From: JBBSUQ01 sp038234235
GTDB taxonomy: Bacteria > Bacteroidota > Bacteroidia > Flavobacteriales_D > Crocinitomicaceae
Length of the DNA: 23,919 nucleotides
Assembly: GCA_038234235.1 (NCBI GenBank)
Contig: JBBSUQ010000030.1
Location: 1 to 23,919, forward strand
Direction of reading: 5' to 3'
A program made the position numbers and the translations under genes. Within the stretch, counting starts at the first letter, position 1. Each line of letters starts with the position of its first letter. Positions 16,233 through 23,405 of this stretch are shown piece after piece. The notes under the pieces are model-generated. The model saw nothing but the letters and a program-made list of their open reading frames with translations, was not told the DNA's origin and did not search any database.

Positions 16233-17108
16233 TTAATATCCGTATCTTTTTAATTTCTTGTCAGAGCTTCTCCAATCTTTATCAACTTTTACAAAGGTTT
16301 CTAAGAAAACTCTTTGGTCAATAAATTTTTCAATATCTAACCTTGCTGACCTGCCAATTTTTTTAAGCATATCCCCTGCTTTGCCAATAATAATTCCCTT
16401 TTGAGAGTCTCTTTCAACAATTATTAGGGCTCTAATTTTCGTAATGGTTGGTTCTTCCAGGTATTCTTCAATTTCTACTTGGCAAGAATAGGGTATTTCT
16501 TTTTTACAAAGTATGAATATCTTCTCACGAATAATTTCCGAGACAAAAAAGCGTATGGGTCTATCAGAAATATCTTCTTTGTCATAATATGCCGGAGACT
16601 CTGGCAACAATTCTAATATTTTTTCTTTTAGCACATCCGTATGGAAACCGTGCAGTGCAGACATTGGCAGCACGCGGGCTTTAGGTAATTTTTCTTGCCA
16701 ATATTTCATTCGGCTTTCCATTTTATCTTGGTCGCCGAGGTCAATTTTATTAATAAGACAAAGTACAGGAATTCTTAATTTTGAAATGCGCTCCAAAGTT
16801 TCTGTATGGTTCATTTCGTTTTCAAAGATATCTGTAATGAAAAGTAAAATATCGGCATCTTTGATAGAAGTTTGCACATAATCCATCATGTGCTCGTGCA
16901 TTTTGTATGCTGCATTTACAACTCCGGGCGTGTCAGAAAATACTATTTGATAATCGTCTTCATTGAGAATGCCTAAAATTCTGTGCCTTGTAGTTTGTGC
17001 TTTTGACGTTACAATAGACATTTTTTCGCCCATAAGCTGGTTCATCAATGTAGATTTTCCCACATTCGGACTACCGACAATATTTACAAATCCCGCTTTA
17101 TGAACCAT
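16233..17108 (-). CDS. era: GTPase Era
   Basis: Era is a GTPase that binds 16S rRNA near its 3' end and helps 30S maturation. From the ATG at 17108 it is 291 aa: G1 GSPNVGKST (12-20), switch KAQTTRHR, G3 DTPG (59-62), G4 NKID (120-123), and a C-terminal KH domain with GIIIGKAGDMLKKIG. An in-frame ATG at 17174 would add 22 residues of unlike sequence. The 17108 start is preferred because MVHKAGFVNIVG fits the family start and because a TAACTTTG box (17123-17130, minus strand) lies inside the longer frame. No TTG box is seen at the usual distance from it. Confidence 0.97.
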   Translation of the reverse strand: MVHKAGFVNIVGSPNVGKSTLMNQLMGEKMSIVTSKAQTTRHRILGILNEDDYQIVFSDTPGVVNAAYKMHEHMMDYVQTSIKDADILLFITDIFENEMNHTETLERISKLRIPVLCLINKIDLGDQDKMESRMKYWQEKLPKARVLPMSALHGFHTDVLKEKILELLPESPAYYDKEDISDRPIRFFVSEIIREKIFILCKKEIPYSCQVEIEEYLEEPTITKIRALIIVERDSQKGIIIGKAGDMLKKIGRSARLDIEKFIDQRVFLETFVKVDKDWRSSDKKLKRYGY

Positions 17109-17122
17109 TTTCAAATTTTTTG

Positions 17123-17130
17123 CAAAGTTA
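17123..17130 (-). promoter_or_regulatory. -7 promoter box before era
   Basis: TAACTTTG on the minus strand matches TAnnTTTG and lies 14 bp upstream of the era ATG at 17108. No good -33 box is seen. It would give a very short leader. Confidence 0.35.
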
Positions 17131-17186
17131 AGTAAAATTGTTCGTAGGGCGGTGAATATTTGCTTACCTACCATCCATACGTCATA

Positions 17187-17215
17187 TTGGTATTCTCCTG
17201 AAATAATTATATTTG
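17187..17215 (+). promoter_or_regulatory. Bacteroidota-type promoter for the 133-aa membrane gene
   Basis: TTG (17187-17189), 18 bp, then TATATTTG (17208-17215). Both boxes fit the Flavobacterium consensus TTG-N17-23-TAnnTTTG. The ATG follows at 17234, so the leader would be about 12 nt. Confidence 0.65.
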
Positions 17216-17233
17216 AGGTAAATACTTGGAGAT

Positions 17234-17635
17234 ATGAAAGCGTTGCGCACAGTAAATATGATTTTTATGGGTTTGCCTATTGTTACGGGCCTCATTGGAT
17301 TTGCCACCAATGAGATTTGGATTTTGTCCCTTTTATTGTGTATCCCGCTGGGTTTGTGTCAGGTAATACTTTCAATTATACTAGGAGCAAAATACAAAGT
17401 CAAAAAAACCGTGTTGATTTATTATATTGGAGTGGTGATTTATTTTGTTTTTTATTTTGGTTTTATCGGATTAATGTCTGGCTTGATGTATAGTCGTGTA
17501 AATTATGATTATCTCTATATTTTGGGTATGTTAGTTCCAGTTTTATTAGCGTTTTATTTCACATTTATACTCCACACAACTTATCAACCTGCCCAAACGG
17601 CCGCAATGGATGAAAATATTTTGGATCAGATTTAG
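17234..17635 (+). CDS. Four-helix membrane protein of unknown function, 133 aa
   Basis: Four hydrophobic segments are visible at about 8-25, 28-50, 58-82 and 93-113, with short basic loops (KYKVKK) and a polar C-terminus (QPAQTAAMDENILDQI). I do not recognise a family. It is the only plus-strand gene between era and the TonB receptor, has its own promoter-like site, and ends 2 bp before the repeat/palindrome element at 17638. TTGGAGAT stands before the ATG, but ribosome-binding sites of this kind are weak evidence in this phylum. Confidence 0.75.
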   Translation: MKALRTVNMIFMGLPIVTGLIGFATNEIWILSLLLCIPLGLCQVILSIILGAKYKVKKTVLIYYIGVVIYFVFYFGFIGLMSGLMYSRVNYDYLYILGMLVPVLLAFYFTFILHTTYQPAQTAAMDENILDQI

Positions 17636-17637
17636 TC

Positions 17638-17694
17638 GTTGGTTCGCAATTTTTTTTGTTGGTTCGCAATGCATTGCGAACCAACAAAAAAAAT
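17638..17694. repeat. 46-bp perfect palindrome with an extra direct arm copy
   Basis: The arm GTTGGTTCGCAAT occurs at 17638-17650 and 17658-17670 in direct orientation, and inverted at 17673-17685. The second and third copies form a perfect inverted repeat centred between 17671 and 17672 (ATGCAT). Symmetry extends through T8/A8 flanks to give 46 bp from 17649 to 17694 without a mismatch. It fills nearly all of the 65-bp gap between two convergent genes. The tract order is T-run, hairpin, A-run, the reverse of a normal bidirectional terminator, so no T-run follows the stem on either strand. It may be a REP-like or MITE-like element, a protein-binding site, or a structure that protects 3' ends. 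Confidence 0.9.
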
Positions 17695-17700
17695 CAAATT

Positions 17701-20148
17701 CTATTTCTCCACAACCACCTTCTTCCTAAACTTAAAATCGATTTTATAATAGAAAATTGGTAAAAACCCCAATTGGTTTTTAACTGAAATTGGTTCAGCT
17801 GAAGGATTTGCAAGATTTGGCGCATAAGACAAACTTAAAATATTTTGTATGCCTAGTATGTTTACTAAATCTAAACCAAATTCATGGGTAAATTTCTTCG
17901 CATTGATTCGGTAACTGACTTTTAAATCTGCTCGGAAATAATCTTTAAATTGGCGCTCGTTAAACAATGAGTCTTTGTAGATAATTTCTTGTCTTTCCTT
18001 GGACGCTTCCAAATCAACATAACCATAGCGCTTGCCTCCTGCAACAGTAACTTTTACACCAATTCCTAATATGTTTTTATCGTTTATTTTAAATTCTTTA
18101 CCCATTAAAAAATTGGCTGTATATTTTCCGTTGTAAGATGTATTTCTCTTTATTCCGTCAGATGCCGTGTAAGTAGAATTGTAAAGTGAGGTTGATATCA
18201 AAAAGAAAAATGATTTGTCAAAGTATTTCTGAATGGTAAGTTCTAATCCATAATTTTCACCTGTCCCTGAATTTTCAAGCGAATCTGGGAAGAATCTTGC
18301 AAAGCCACTGCCTTGATTTATAAGTGAAAATGAGGAAGGAACAACTGTTACAGGTACGTTGTAAACATATTGATAATAAGCTTCTGTGCGAATGTTAATT
18401 CCTTTGTTAAAGGTCTTTTCATAACCCAAGCCAGTGTGGATACTTCTTGTGAAATCCATATTTTTATTTAATAAAACCGGATTGTTTTCACTATCATATC
18501 GCTGATAGGTATAAGTATAATAAGGCTGAGTTTGACTGTGCATGCCCGCTCCAGCAGATACAGATTGATTTTTTCTAAATTTATATTTCCAGCCCAATCT
18601 TGGCTCGGCCGGGCTTAAACTATTGCTCAAAGAATAATACTGCGCATGCAAACCAGCTGTAAAATCCATTTTTTCAGTTATGCGCAATTTATATTGTACA
18701 AAAGGTTGAATTAAAAATGCGTTTCCTTTGTAATTCCAACGTGTAATAAATTCATTGTTATTGTTATTCAAAACAGAATCAATGTTGTTGTAAGTAAAGA
18801 AATCTACGTTTGCTCCAAATTTTATAATATTTCTCCTGTTGATTTTATGATTAACACTTGTAAAGCCAGAAATTTTTGTTGTCTTGAAAGAATAGTCCAA
18901 TAATGGATAAATTGAATCTACAACCACATTTGTATCTTTTCCATTGTATTCTAAATGCCTAATTAGATAATCGTGATGAGAATGTTGCTCGTCAAAAGAA
19001 ACCGCGAGTGTAGAACTCATAAAAGTTTTATCATTGAGCGATTTTTTATAAGAAATACCTGAACTTATCATCGCTGTACCAAAATACTGATCTCGGTCTC
19101 CTTCACCATAAAGTTCGGTGCTGTATGTTTTTTGTTCTGATATAAGAATGGCTATGTTGCTTTTTCCGCCAACTCCATAAAAAGACAAAACACCTCCTTT
19201 TTTTAATGGGAAATTAAATTTAAAAGCACCATCACCGTAAGTTGGAACGGCATCTGTTCCTATTCGAATTCCTAATTTTTGAAAAATAGACAAGGTTGAA
19301 TAACGTCCTGTTATTAAATAACTAGATCTTTTGCCTCTGTTTAATGGACCTTCGGACAAGACTTCTGTTCCTAAAAATCCGAATTGTCCCGTAAATTCGT
19401 TGGTATTTGTATTACCATTTCGCATTTTTAAATCAAATATACCAGATAAACTATTTCCATATTCCGCAGGGAAGGCACTCATAAAAAAATCTGAGTTGGA
19501 TAATGTTTTGTTATTTATGATGGAAACTGGCCCGCCAGAACTACCTGAAATGGCAAAGTGATTAGGATTTGGAATGTCCACCCCTTCAATTTTGTAAACT
19601 ACACCAAGCGGGGAATTGCCTCGCACTACAATATCGTTTCTAGAATCATCGGCACCTTGAACCCCTGCGAAATTTGATGCCATTCTTGCCGGATCGGAAC
19701 GAGAACCTGGATAACGATTTGTTTCTTCCACGCTAAATTGTTGAGCGGAAATTAATGCCATTTCATTTATAACTTCTCCATTTTTTCGAGCGCCACTAAC
19801 AATCACTTCTTCTTGCTCAACAAAAGTTTCGCTTAAATAAATTTGCAAAACATTTTCTTTACCACTTATTACTTCTATTGTTCTGTCATTTAAACTGTAA
19901 GACATGAAAGTAGTTACTAAACGGTGCTTGCCAATTGGAACATTTAAAATTTCGAAGAGCCCATCAAAATCGGTAAGAGTTCGGAAAATTTCATTGGTAT
20001 CTGCAGTGTAAATTTGAACCTTTGCGCCAGGTATTGGAGTTTGGCTTTCAGAATCGTAAACTGCACCGCGTATGGTTTGGGTAATTTGTGCTGCTCCTTT
20101 ATTAATTAGACAGAAAAAAGCAAATCCAAACAAAAATATTCTCGCCAT
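17701..20148 (-). CDS. TonB-dependent outer-membrane receptor
   Basis: This 815-aa protein has a signal peptide (about 1-20, ending KGAA), then a carboxypeptidase-regulatory-like domain (about 26-107: IRGAVYDSESQTPIPGAKV and GLFEILNVPIGKHRL). A region EEVIVSGAR (~113-121) could serve as TonB box. The plug domain follows (DIVVRGNSPLGVVYKIEGVD and AEYGNSLSGIFDLKMRNGN), then a long beta-barrel ending in aromatic strands (LGFLPIFYYKIDFKFRKKVV). Such receptors import large nutrients using TonB energy. No SusD-like partner is present, so this is not a classical glycan-uptake pair. The gene lies 57 bp after a peptide-binding lipoprotein gene on the same strand, hinting at peptide or related uptake. 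The substrate is not readable from sequence. Confidence 0.95.
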   Translation of the reverse strand: MARIFLFGFAFFCLINKGAAQITQTIRGAVYDSESQTPIPGAKVQIYTADTNEIFRTLTDFDGLFEILNVPIGKHRLVTTFMSYSLNDRTIEVISGKENVLQIYLSETFVEQEEVIVSGARKNGEVINEMALISAQQFSVEETNRYPGSRSDPARMASNFAGVQGADDSRNDIVVRGNSPLGVVYKIEGVDIPNPNHFAISGSSGGPVSIINNKTLSNSDFFMSAFPAEYGNSLSGIFDLKMRNGNTNTNEFTGQFGFLGTEVLSEGPLNRGKRSSYLITGRYSTLSIFQKLGIRIGTDAVPTYGDGAFKFNFPLKKGGVLSFYGVGGKSNIAILISEQKTYSTELYGEGDRDQYFGTAMISSGISYKKSLNDKTFMSSTLAVSFDEQHSHHDYLIRHLEYNGKDTNVVVDSIYPLLDYSFKTTKISGFTSVNHKINRRNIIKFGANVDFFTYNNIDSVLNNNNNEFITRWNYKGNAFLIQPFVQYKLRITEKMDFTAGLHAQYYSLSNSLSPAEPRLGWKYKFRKNQSVSAGAGMHSQTQPYYTYTYQRYDSENNPVLLNKNMDFTRSIHTGLGYEKTFNKGINIRTEAYYQYVYNVPVTVVPSSFSLINQGSGFARFFPDSLENSGTGENYGLELTIQKYFDKSFFFLISTSLYNSTYTASDGIKRNTSYNGKYTANFLMGKEFKINDKNILGIGVKVTVAGGKRYGYVDLEASKERQEIIYKDSLFNERQFKDYFRADLKVSYRINAKKFTHEFGLDLVNILGIQNILSLSYAPNLANPSAEPISVKNQLGFLPIFYYKIDFKFRKKVVVEK

Positions 20149-20205
20149 GGTCTAAGATTTTTAGGCTAATTAAAAGCTGATTTTTTTTTAATTACGTATT
20201 TAATA

Positions 20206-21945
20206 TTACTTCGCTGTTTTAGATTGAAGGTATTCTTTCTCGGTCCAATCTTTTATATAAACTTCTCTAAAATCAAAAATATTCATTGGATTATTGTGGA
20301 AATTTCTGACATTAAAATACATAATGTTGTAATCTCCAGAATACCAAAGCGGAATTAGCGGTGGATCTTGCATTAACACTTTTTCAGCTTCAGCAAACAA
20401 TCTAATTTGATCTGATTGTTTGGAAGCGGATTTGGCCTCTTCCATTTTTTTATCATATTCTGGATTTCTGTATCTAGCACTATTTATTTCTGAAGGTTGA
20501 GTAGAATCTGCTGGAATTAATTTGCCATAAAAATTCATTAAAAAAGTTTCGGGACTTGGATAATCCGCAGTCCATGCTTGTCTGAACATATCACCATTTG
20601 CCATGTTTGCATCTTTGGTTTTTTGTTCAAAAGTAGAACCATCAATATTTACATTAATATTTAGAGTTGCTTTTAACTGTCTTGCTATTTCATCAGCTAC
20701 ACCACTGTGGATATCATCTATATCATATCTTAAACTAACCGAACCAAAACCTTCACCATTCGGATAACCAGCTTCAGCAAATAATTTTTTTGCCATTTCT
20801 GGATCAAAATCATAACCTACAGCTTTTACGCCTTTAAAATCATAACCTTTAAAAGACTTGCTAACTGGCGGCACAATTCCGTAAATTCCCAATTCATAAC
20901 TTTGACCACGTAAAATTTCCTGATTTATTTTTTCCTTATCTATGGCATAATTGAAAGCTTGGCGAACTTTTACATTTTTAAATCTTTCTTCTTCCATATT
21001 GAAAGTATAGTAGTTTGTCCACAATAAAGGTTGATTATCTAACACTAACAATGGTGGTGAAGAATTAAAATCTTTGATGCGACCATCTAACATTTCAGTA
21101 ATTCTGCTTGTTGGCAATCCGAAAATTAGATTAAGTTTCCCGTCTTCAAACATTTCTAGTTGTTCAAGTTTTTTACCTTGCACAATCAATGTTAATTCAC
21201 TTAAGTAGGGCAACGCATTTCCTTTGTCATCAAAAAGATAATAGTCCTCGTTTTTAACAAGATTATAGGTTACCAAATCTTTTTCTTCAATATTTTTTAG
21301 AATGAAAGGACCAGTGCCAATTAACGATTGTTTTTCATTTGCTTTATAAGCTTTTTTAGAAATGATTGCTCCATTTATATTTGCCAACTTATAAAGAAAG
21401 TTATCATCTTTTTCTGTGAGGGTTAGAGAAACTTTGTTTCCTGTAGATTTTAAACCTGAAATTTCTTTGGATTTTCCATTAAAAAAATCATCGGCTCCTT
21501 TTAGATTGTTTTGATATATAAGTCCGTAGGCATTTTGAGCAGAACCATCTTCTTTTGGTGTACAACTATATTCAATTGTATACATTACATCTTCCACGCT
21601 CATTTTTCTTTCTTCGTCTGACGAAAAAACTGTACTTGGATGAAAAAGTACTCCTTCTCTCAAATCAAAAGTATATGTAAGACCATCATTGGAAACTTTC
21701 CAGCTTTTTGCCAATTGTGGTCGGATACTTAAATCTTTGGTGTTTATACTTATTAAACCTTCGGCTACTTGACTTGCAACCAGTGCCGAATAATAATCTC
21801 CTATTGAAGGAGTTTCTAGCGTAACGGGACTATTATCCAAAGCCATACTAAGTTTTCCTCCTGCAAAGTCAGCTTGTTGCTTACTTTTACTTCCGCAAGA
21901 AGTGATTATTAGAGCTAGGCAAATAAGAGTAAAGATAATTTTCAT
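20206..21945 (-). CDS. OppA/DppA-type ABC transporter substrate-binding lipoprotein
   Basis: This 579-aa protein has a lipoprotein signal (MKIIFTLICLALIITSC, lipid cysteine C17). The family 5 extracellular solute-binding fold follows: VASQVAEGLISINTKDLSIR, then QLAKSWKVSNDGLTYTFDLR and EGVLFHPS near the start, GTGPFILKN in the middle, and VRQAFNYAIDKEKI, the family signature. Later come FAEAGYPNGEG and a C-terminal part with PPLIPLWYSGDYNIMYF. Members bind peptides or nickel/haem-like ligands for an ABC importer. No permease or ATPase gene lies in the window. The TonB-dependent receptor follows 57 bp downstream and may be co-transcribed. Confidence 0.93.
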   Translation of the reverse strand: MKIIFTLICLALIITSCGSKSKQQADFAGGKLSMALDNSPVTLETPSIGDYYSALVASQVAEGLISINTKDLSIRPQLAKSWKVSNDGLTYTFDLREGVLFHPSTVFSSDEERKMSVEDVMYTIEYSCTPKEDGSAQNAYGLIYQNNLKGADDFFNGKSKEISGLKSTGNKVSLTLTEKDDNFLYKLANINGAIISKKAYKANEKQSLIGTGPFILKNIEEKDLVTYNLVKNEDYYLFDDKGNALPYLSELTLIVQGKKLEQLEMFEDGKLNLIFGLPTSRITEMLDGRIKDFNSSPPLLVLDNQPLLWTNYYTFNMEEERFKNVKVRQAFNYAIDKEKINQEILRGQSYELGIYGIVPPVSKSFKGYDFKGVKAVGYDFDPEMAKKLFAEAGYPNGEGFGSVSLRYDIDDIHSGVADEIARQLKATLNINVNIDGSTFEQKTKDANMANGDMFRQAWTADYPSPETFLMNFYGKLIPADSTQPSEINSARYRNPEYDKKMEEAKSASKQSDQIRLFAEAEKVLMQDPPLIPLWYSGDYNIMYFNVRNFHNNPMNIFDFREVYIKDWTEKEYLQSKTAK

Positions 21946-22005
21946 TAGTAATTTTTATATTGTTAGCGAATTACAAGATTAGTAAAAATTTTCTACTAAT
22001 TGTGA

Positions 22006-22037
22006 CAAAGATTTTACTTAAATTATGGAGTGACAAA
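22006..22037 (-). promoter_or_regulatory. Possible promoter for the peptide-binding lipoprotein gene
   Basis: Read on the minus strand: TTTG (22034-22037), 20 bp, then AATCTTTG (22006-22013). The -33 box and spacing fit, and the -7 box has one mismatch at its first base. It lies about 60 bp upstream of the ATG at 21945. Confidence 0.4.
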
Positions 22038-22101
22038 AAAAAATGAAAAAAATTTCTAGATTTTTCGACATTTATTAGAAAAAATAACTAATATTGCATA
22101 T

Positions 22102-22109
22102 TAATTTTG
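22102..22109 (+). promoter_or_regulatory. -7 promoter-like box before the secreted-protein gene
   Basis: TAATTTTG matches TAnnTTTG and lies 20 bp before the ATG at 22130. No TTG box is present at the usual distance, so support is weak. The site argues against starting the gene at the TTG at 22094. Confidence 0.3.
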
Positions 22110-22129
22110 AATCAGCTATTTACTCAGGA

Positions 22130-22930
22130 ATGAATATGAGATTATTAGTAACATGTATAATGCTTAGTTTGGCAATGACATCATTGGCCAACCTATCTAT
22201 TGAAGGAACATATCAAGGTAAAAACCTTTATGTTCAAAATCCAATGGACGACGATGGCTTTGGTTATTGTGCTACAAAAGCAACAGTTAATGGAGATATC
22301 TTGCCCGGTGGTACTGGAATGGGTGCATTCGAAATTGACTTTTCTTTGTTCAATATCGCAATTGGTGAGCCTGTGTTTATAGTTATAGAACACAATGACG
22401 GTTGCAAACCAAAAATTCTTAATCCCGAAGTGTTGCTTCCTAGAAGTACATTCGTTGTTACGAATATCCAAATTTCTAACACTGGAAAACTTACTTGGAA
22501 AACCAAAGAAGAACAAGGAAAATTGCCTTATGTTATAGAGCAATATCGTTGGAACAAATGGGTTCAGGTTGGTGAAGTACAAGGAAAAGGAACTGCTGGA
22601 GAGAATACTTACGAGTTTCAAGTAGCTCCACATTCAGGAGAAAATACGGTAAGAGTTGTACAAATAGATCATTCTGGTACAAAGAGAAAATCCAACGAGG
22701 TTAAATTTGCTTCATCAGTGCCAATAATTACCAAGTCTCCAAGTCAGGTTAAAGATTTTATAACTTTCAGCGCCAACGGTAGCAATATGGAAACTCGTTA
22801 CGAGATTTATGATGCTTATGGAAACATTGTGAAGAAAGGCGTAGACAGTAAAGTAAACTGCGAAAATCTTTTGAAAGGAATTTACTATATCAGTTTTGAC
22901 AATACAGTAGATAAATTTATTAAGAAATAA
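22130..22930 (+). CDS. Secreted protein with sorting-domain-like C-terminus
   Basis: The start is taken as the ATG at 22130 (266 aa). An ATG at 22136 is nearly as good and has AGGA 6 bp ahead. The longer TTG frame from 22094 is rejected. A signal peptide (MRLLVTCIMLSLAMTSLA) leads into a strand-rich domain: LSIEGTYQGKNLYVQNPMDD, then GFGYCATKATVNGDILPGGT and IVIEHNDGCKPKILNPEVLL. A fibronectin-like stretch follows (WNKWVQVGEVQGKGTAGEN, HSGENTVRVVQIDH). The last ~65 residues (YEIYDAYGNIVKKG, NLLKGIYYISFDN, KFIKK) match the later strands of a type A sorting domain but lack the usual YPNP opening. The role is unknown. Similar envelope proteins of this layout seem common in Flavobacteriales, from memory only. 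Confidence 0.8.
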   Translation: MNMRLLVTCIMLSLAMTSLANLSIEGTYQGKNLYVQNPMDDDGFGYCATKATVNGDILPGGTGMGAFEIDFSLFNIAIGEPVFIVIEHNDGCKPKILNPEVLLPRSTFVVTNIQISNTGKLTWKTKEEQGKLPYVIEQYRWNKWVQVGEVQGKGTAGENTYEFQVAPHSGENTVRVVQIDHSGTKRKSNEVKFASSVPIITKSPSQVKDFITFSANGSNMETRYEIYDAYGNIVKKGVDSKVNCENLLKGIYYISFDNTVDKFIKK

Positions 22931-22948
22931 CATAATTTGAATTATTAT

Positions 22949-22982
22949 AAAAACCTCATTCGTTTGGATGAGGTTTTTTTTT
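22949..22982 (+). terminator. Rho-independent terminator after the secreted-protein gene
   Basis: The stem AAACCTCATTC (22951-22961) pairs with GGATGAGGTTT (22966-22976), with one T-G wobble, a 4-nt GTTT loop and a following T-run to 22982. It lies 18 bp after the stop and 22 bp before the epimerase gene, so the two plus-strand genes are separate transcripts. Confidence 0.9.
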
Positions 22983-23004
22983 GAATAAACTTTAAGTTTC
23001 TGAA

Positions 23005-23403
23005 ATGCTAAAAAAAATTGAACACTTAGGAATCGCAGTAAAAAATTTAGAACAAGCCATTCCTATTTATGAAAAACTACTTCAAACGCCATGTTACAAA
23101 AAAGAAACAGTTGCATCTGAAAGTGTAATCACAGCGTTTTTTGAAATTGGTGAATCCAAAATAGAGTTATTGCAAGCCACCGATGAAAATTCATCCATTG
23201 CTAAATTTCTCGAAAAAAATAGAGAAGGTTTTCACCACATTGCCTTTGCAACAGATAACATTGAAGCCGAAATAAAACGTTTAGAAGCCGAAGACTTTAT
23301 TATGATCCACAAAGAGGCCAAAGCAGGTGCCGATGGCAAGATGATTGCATTTTTGCACCCAAAGTCTACGCTGTCGTTGTTGGTGGAATTGTGTGAAGGG
23401 TAA
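23005..23403 (+). CDS. mce: Methylmalonyl-CoA epimerase
   Basis: This 132-aa protein of the glyoxalase/VOC fold interconverts (2R)- and (2S)-methylmalonyl-CoA, linking succinyl-CoA and propionyl-CoA metabolism. Two beta-alpha-beta-beta-beta modules are visible. The metal-binding positions fit H7 in IEHLGIAVKNL, E54 in KIELLQ, a histidine in GFHHIAF (77-78) and E128 in LLVELCEG. The sequence KAGADGKMIAFLHPKSTLSL is typical of this epimerase rather than of lactoylglutathione lyase. The length matches the family (about 130-140 aa). Mutase genes are not in the window. It stands behind a terminator and converges on a HAD hydrolase gene with a 2-bp gap. Confidence 0.93.
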   Translation: MLKKIEHLGIAVKNLEQAIPIYEKLLQTPCYKKETVASESVITAFFEIGESKIELLQATDENSSIAKFLEKNREGFHHIAFATDNIEAEIKRLEAEDFIMIHKEAKAGADGKMIAFLHPKSTLSLLVELCEG

Positions 23404-23405
23404 AA

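Noticed and set aside
15559..16253. Long plus-strand open frames opposite der
   Set aside because: They lie fully or almost fully antisense to a highly conserved essential gene, and their composition (Ser/Thr/Leu-rich without domains) is what the reverse strand of such a gene gives.
17099..17174. Upstream extension of Era by 22 residues
   Set aside because: The added residues do not match the family start, and a TAACTTTG -7 box lies within them, so the ATG at 17108 is preferred.
20160..20200. AATTAAAA/TTTTAATT inverted repeat between receptor and lipoprotein genes
   Set aside because: The arms are only A and T, and chance matches of this kind are frequent here. No T-run follows on the minus strand, so it is not called a terminator.
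22094..22129. TTG start for the secreted-protein gene
   Set aside because: The added residues would precede the signal peptide with a polar stretch. ATG starts at 22130 and 22136 give a normal signal peptide.
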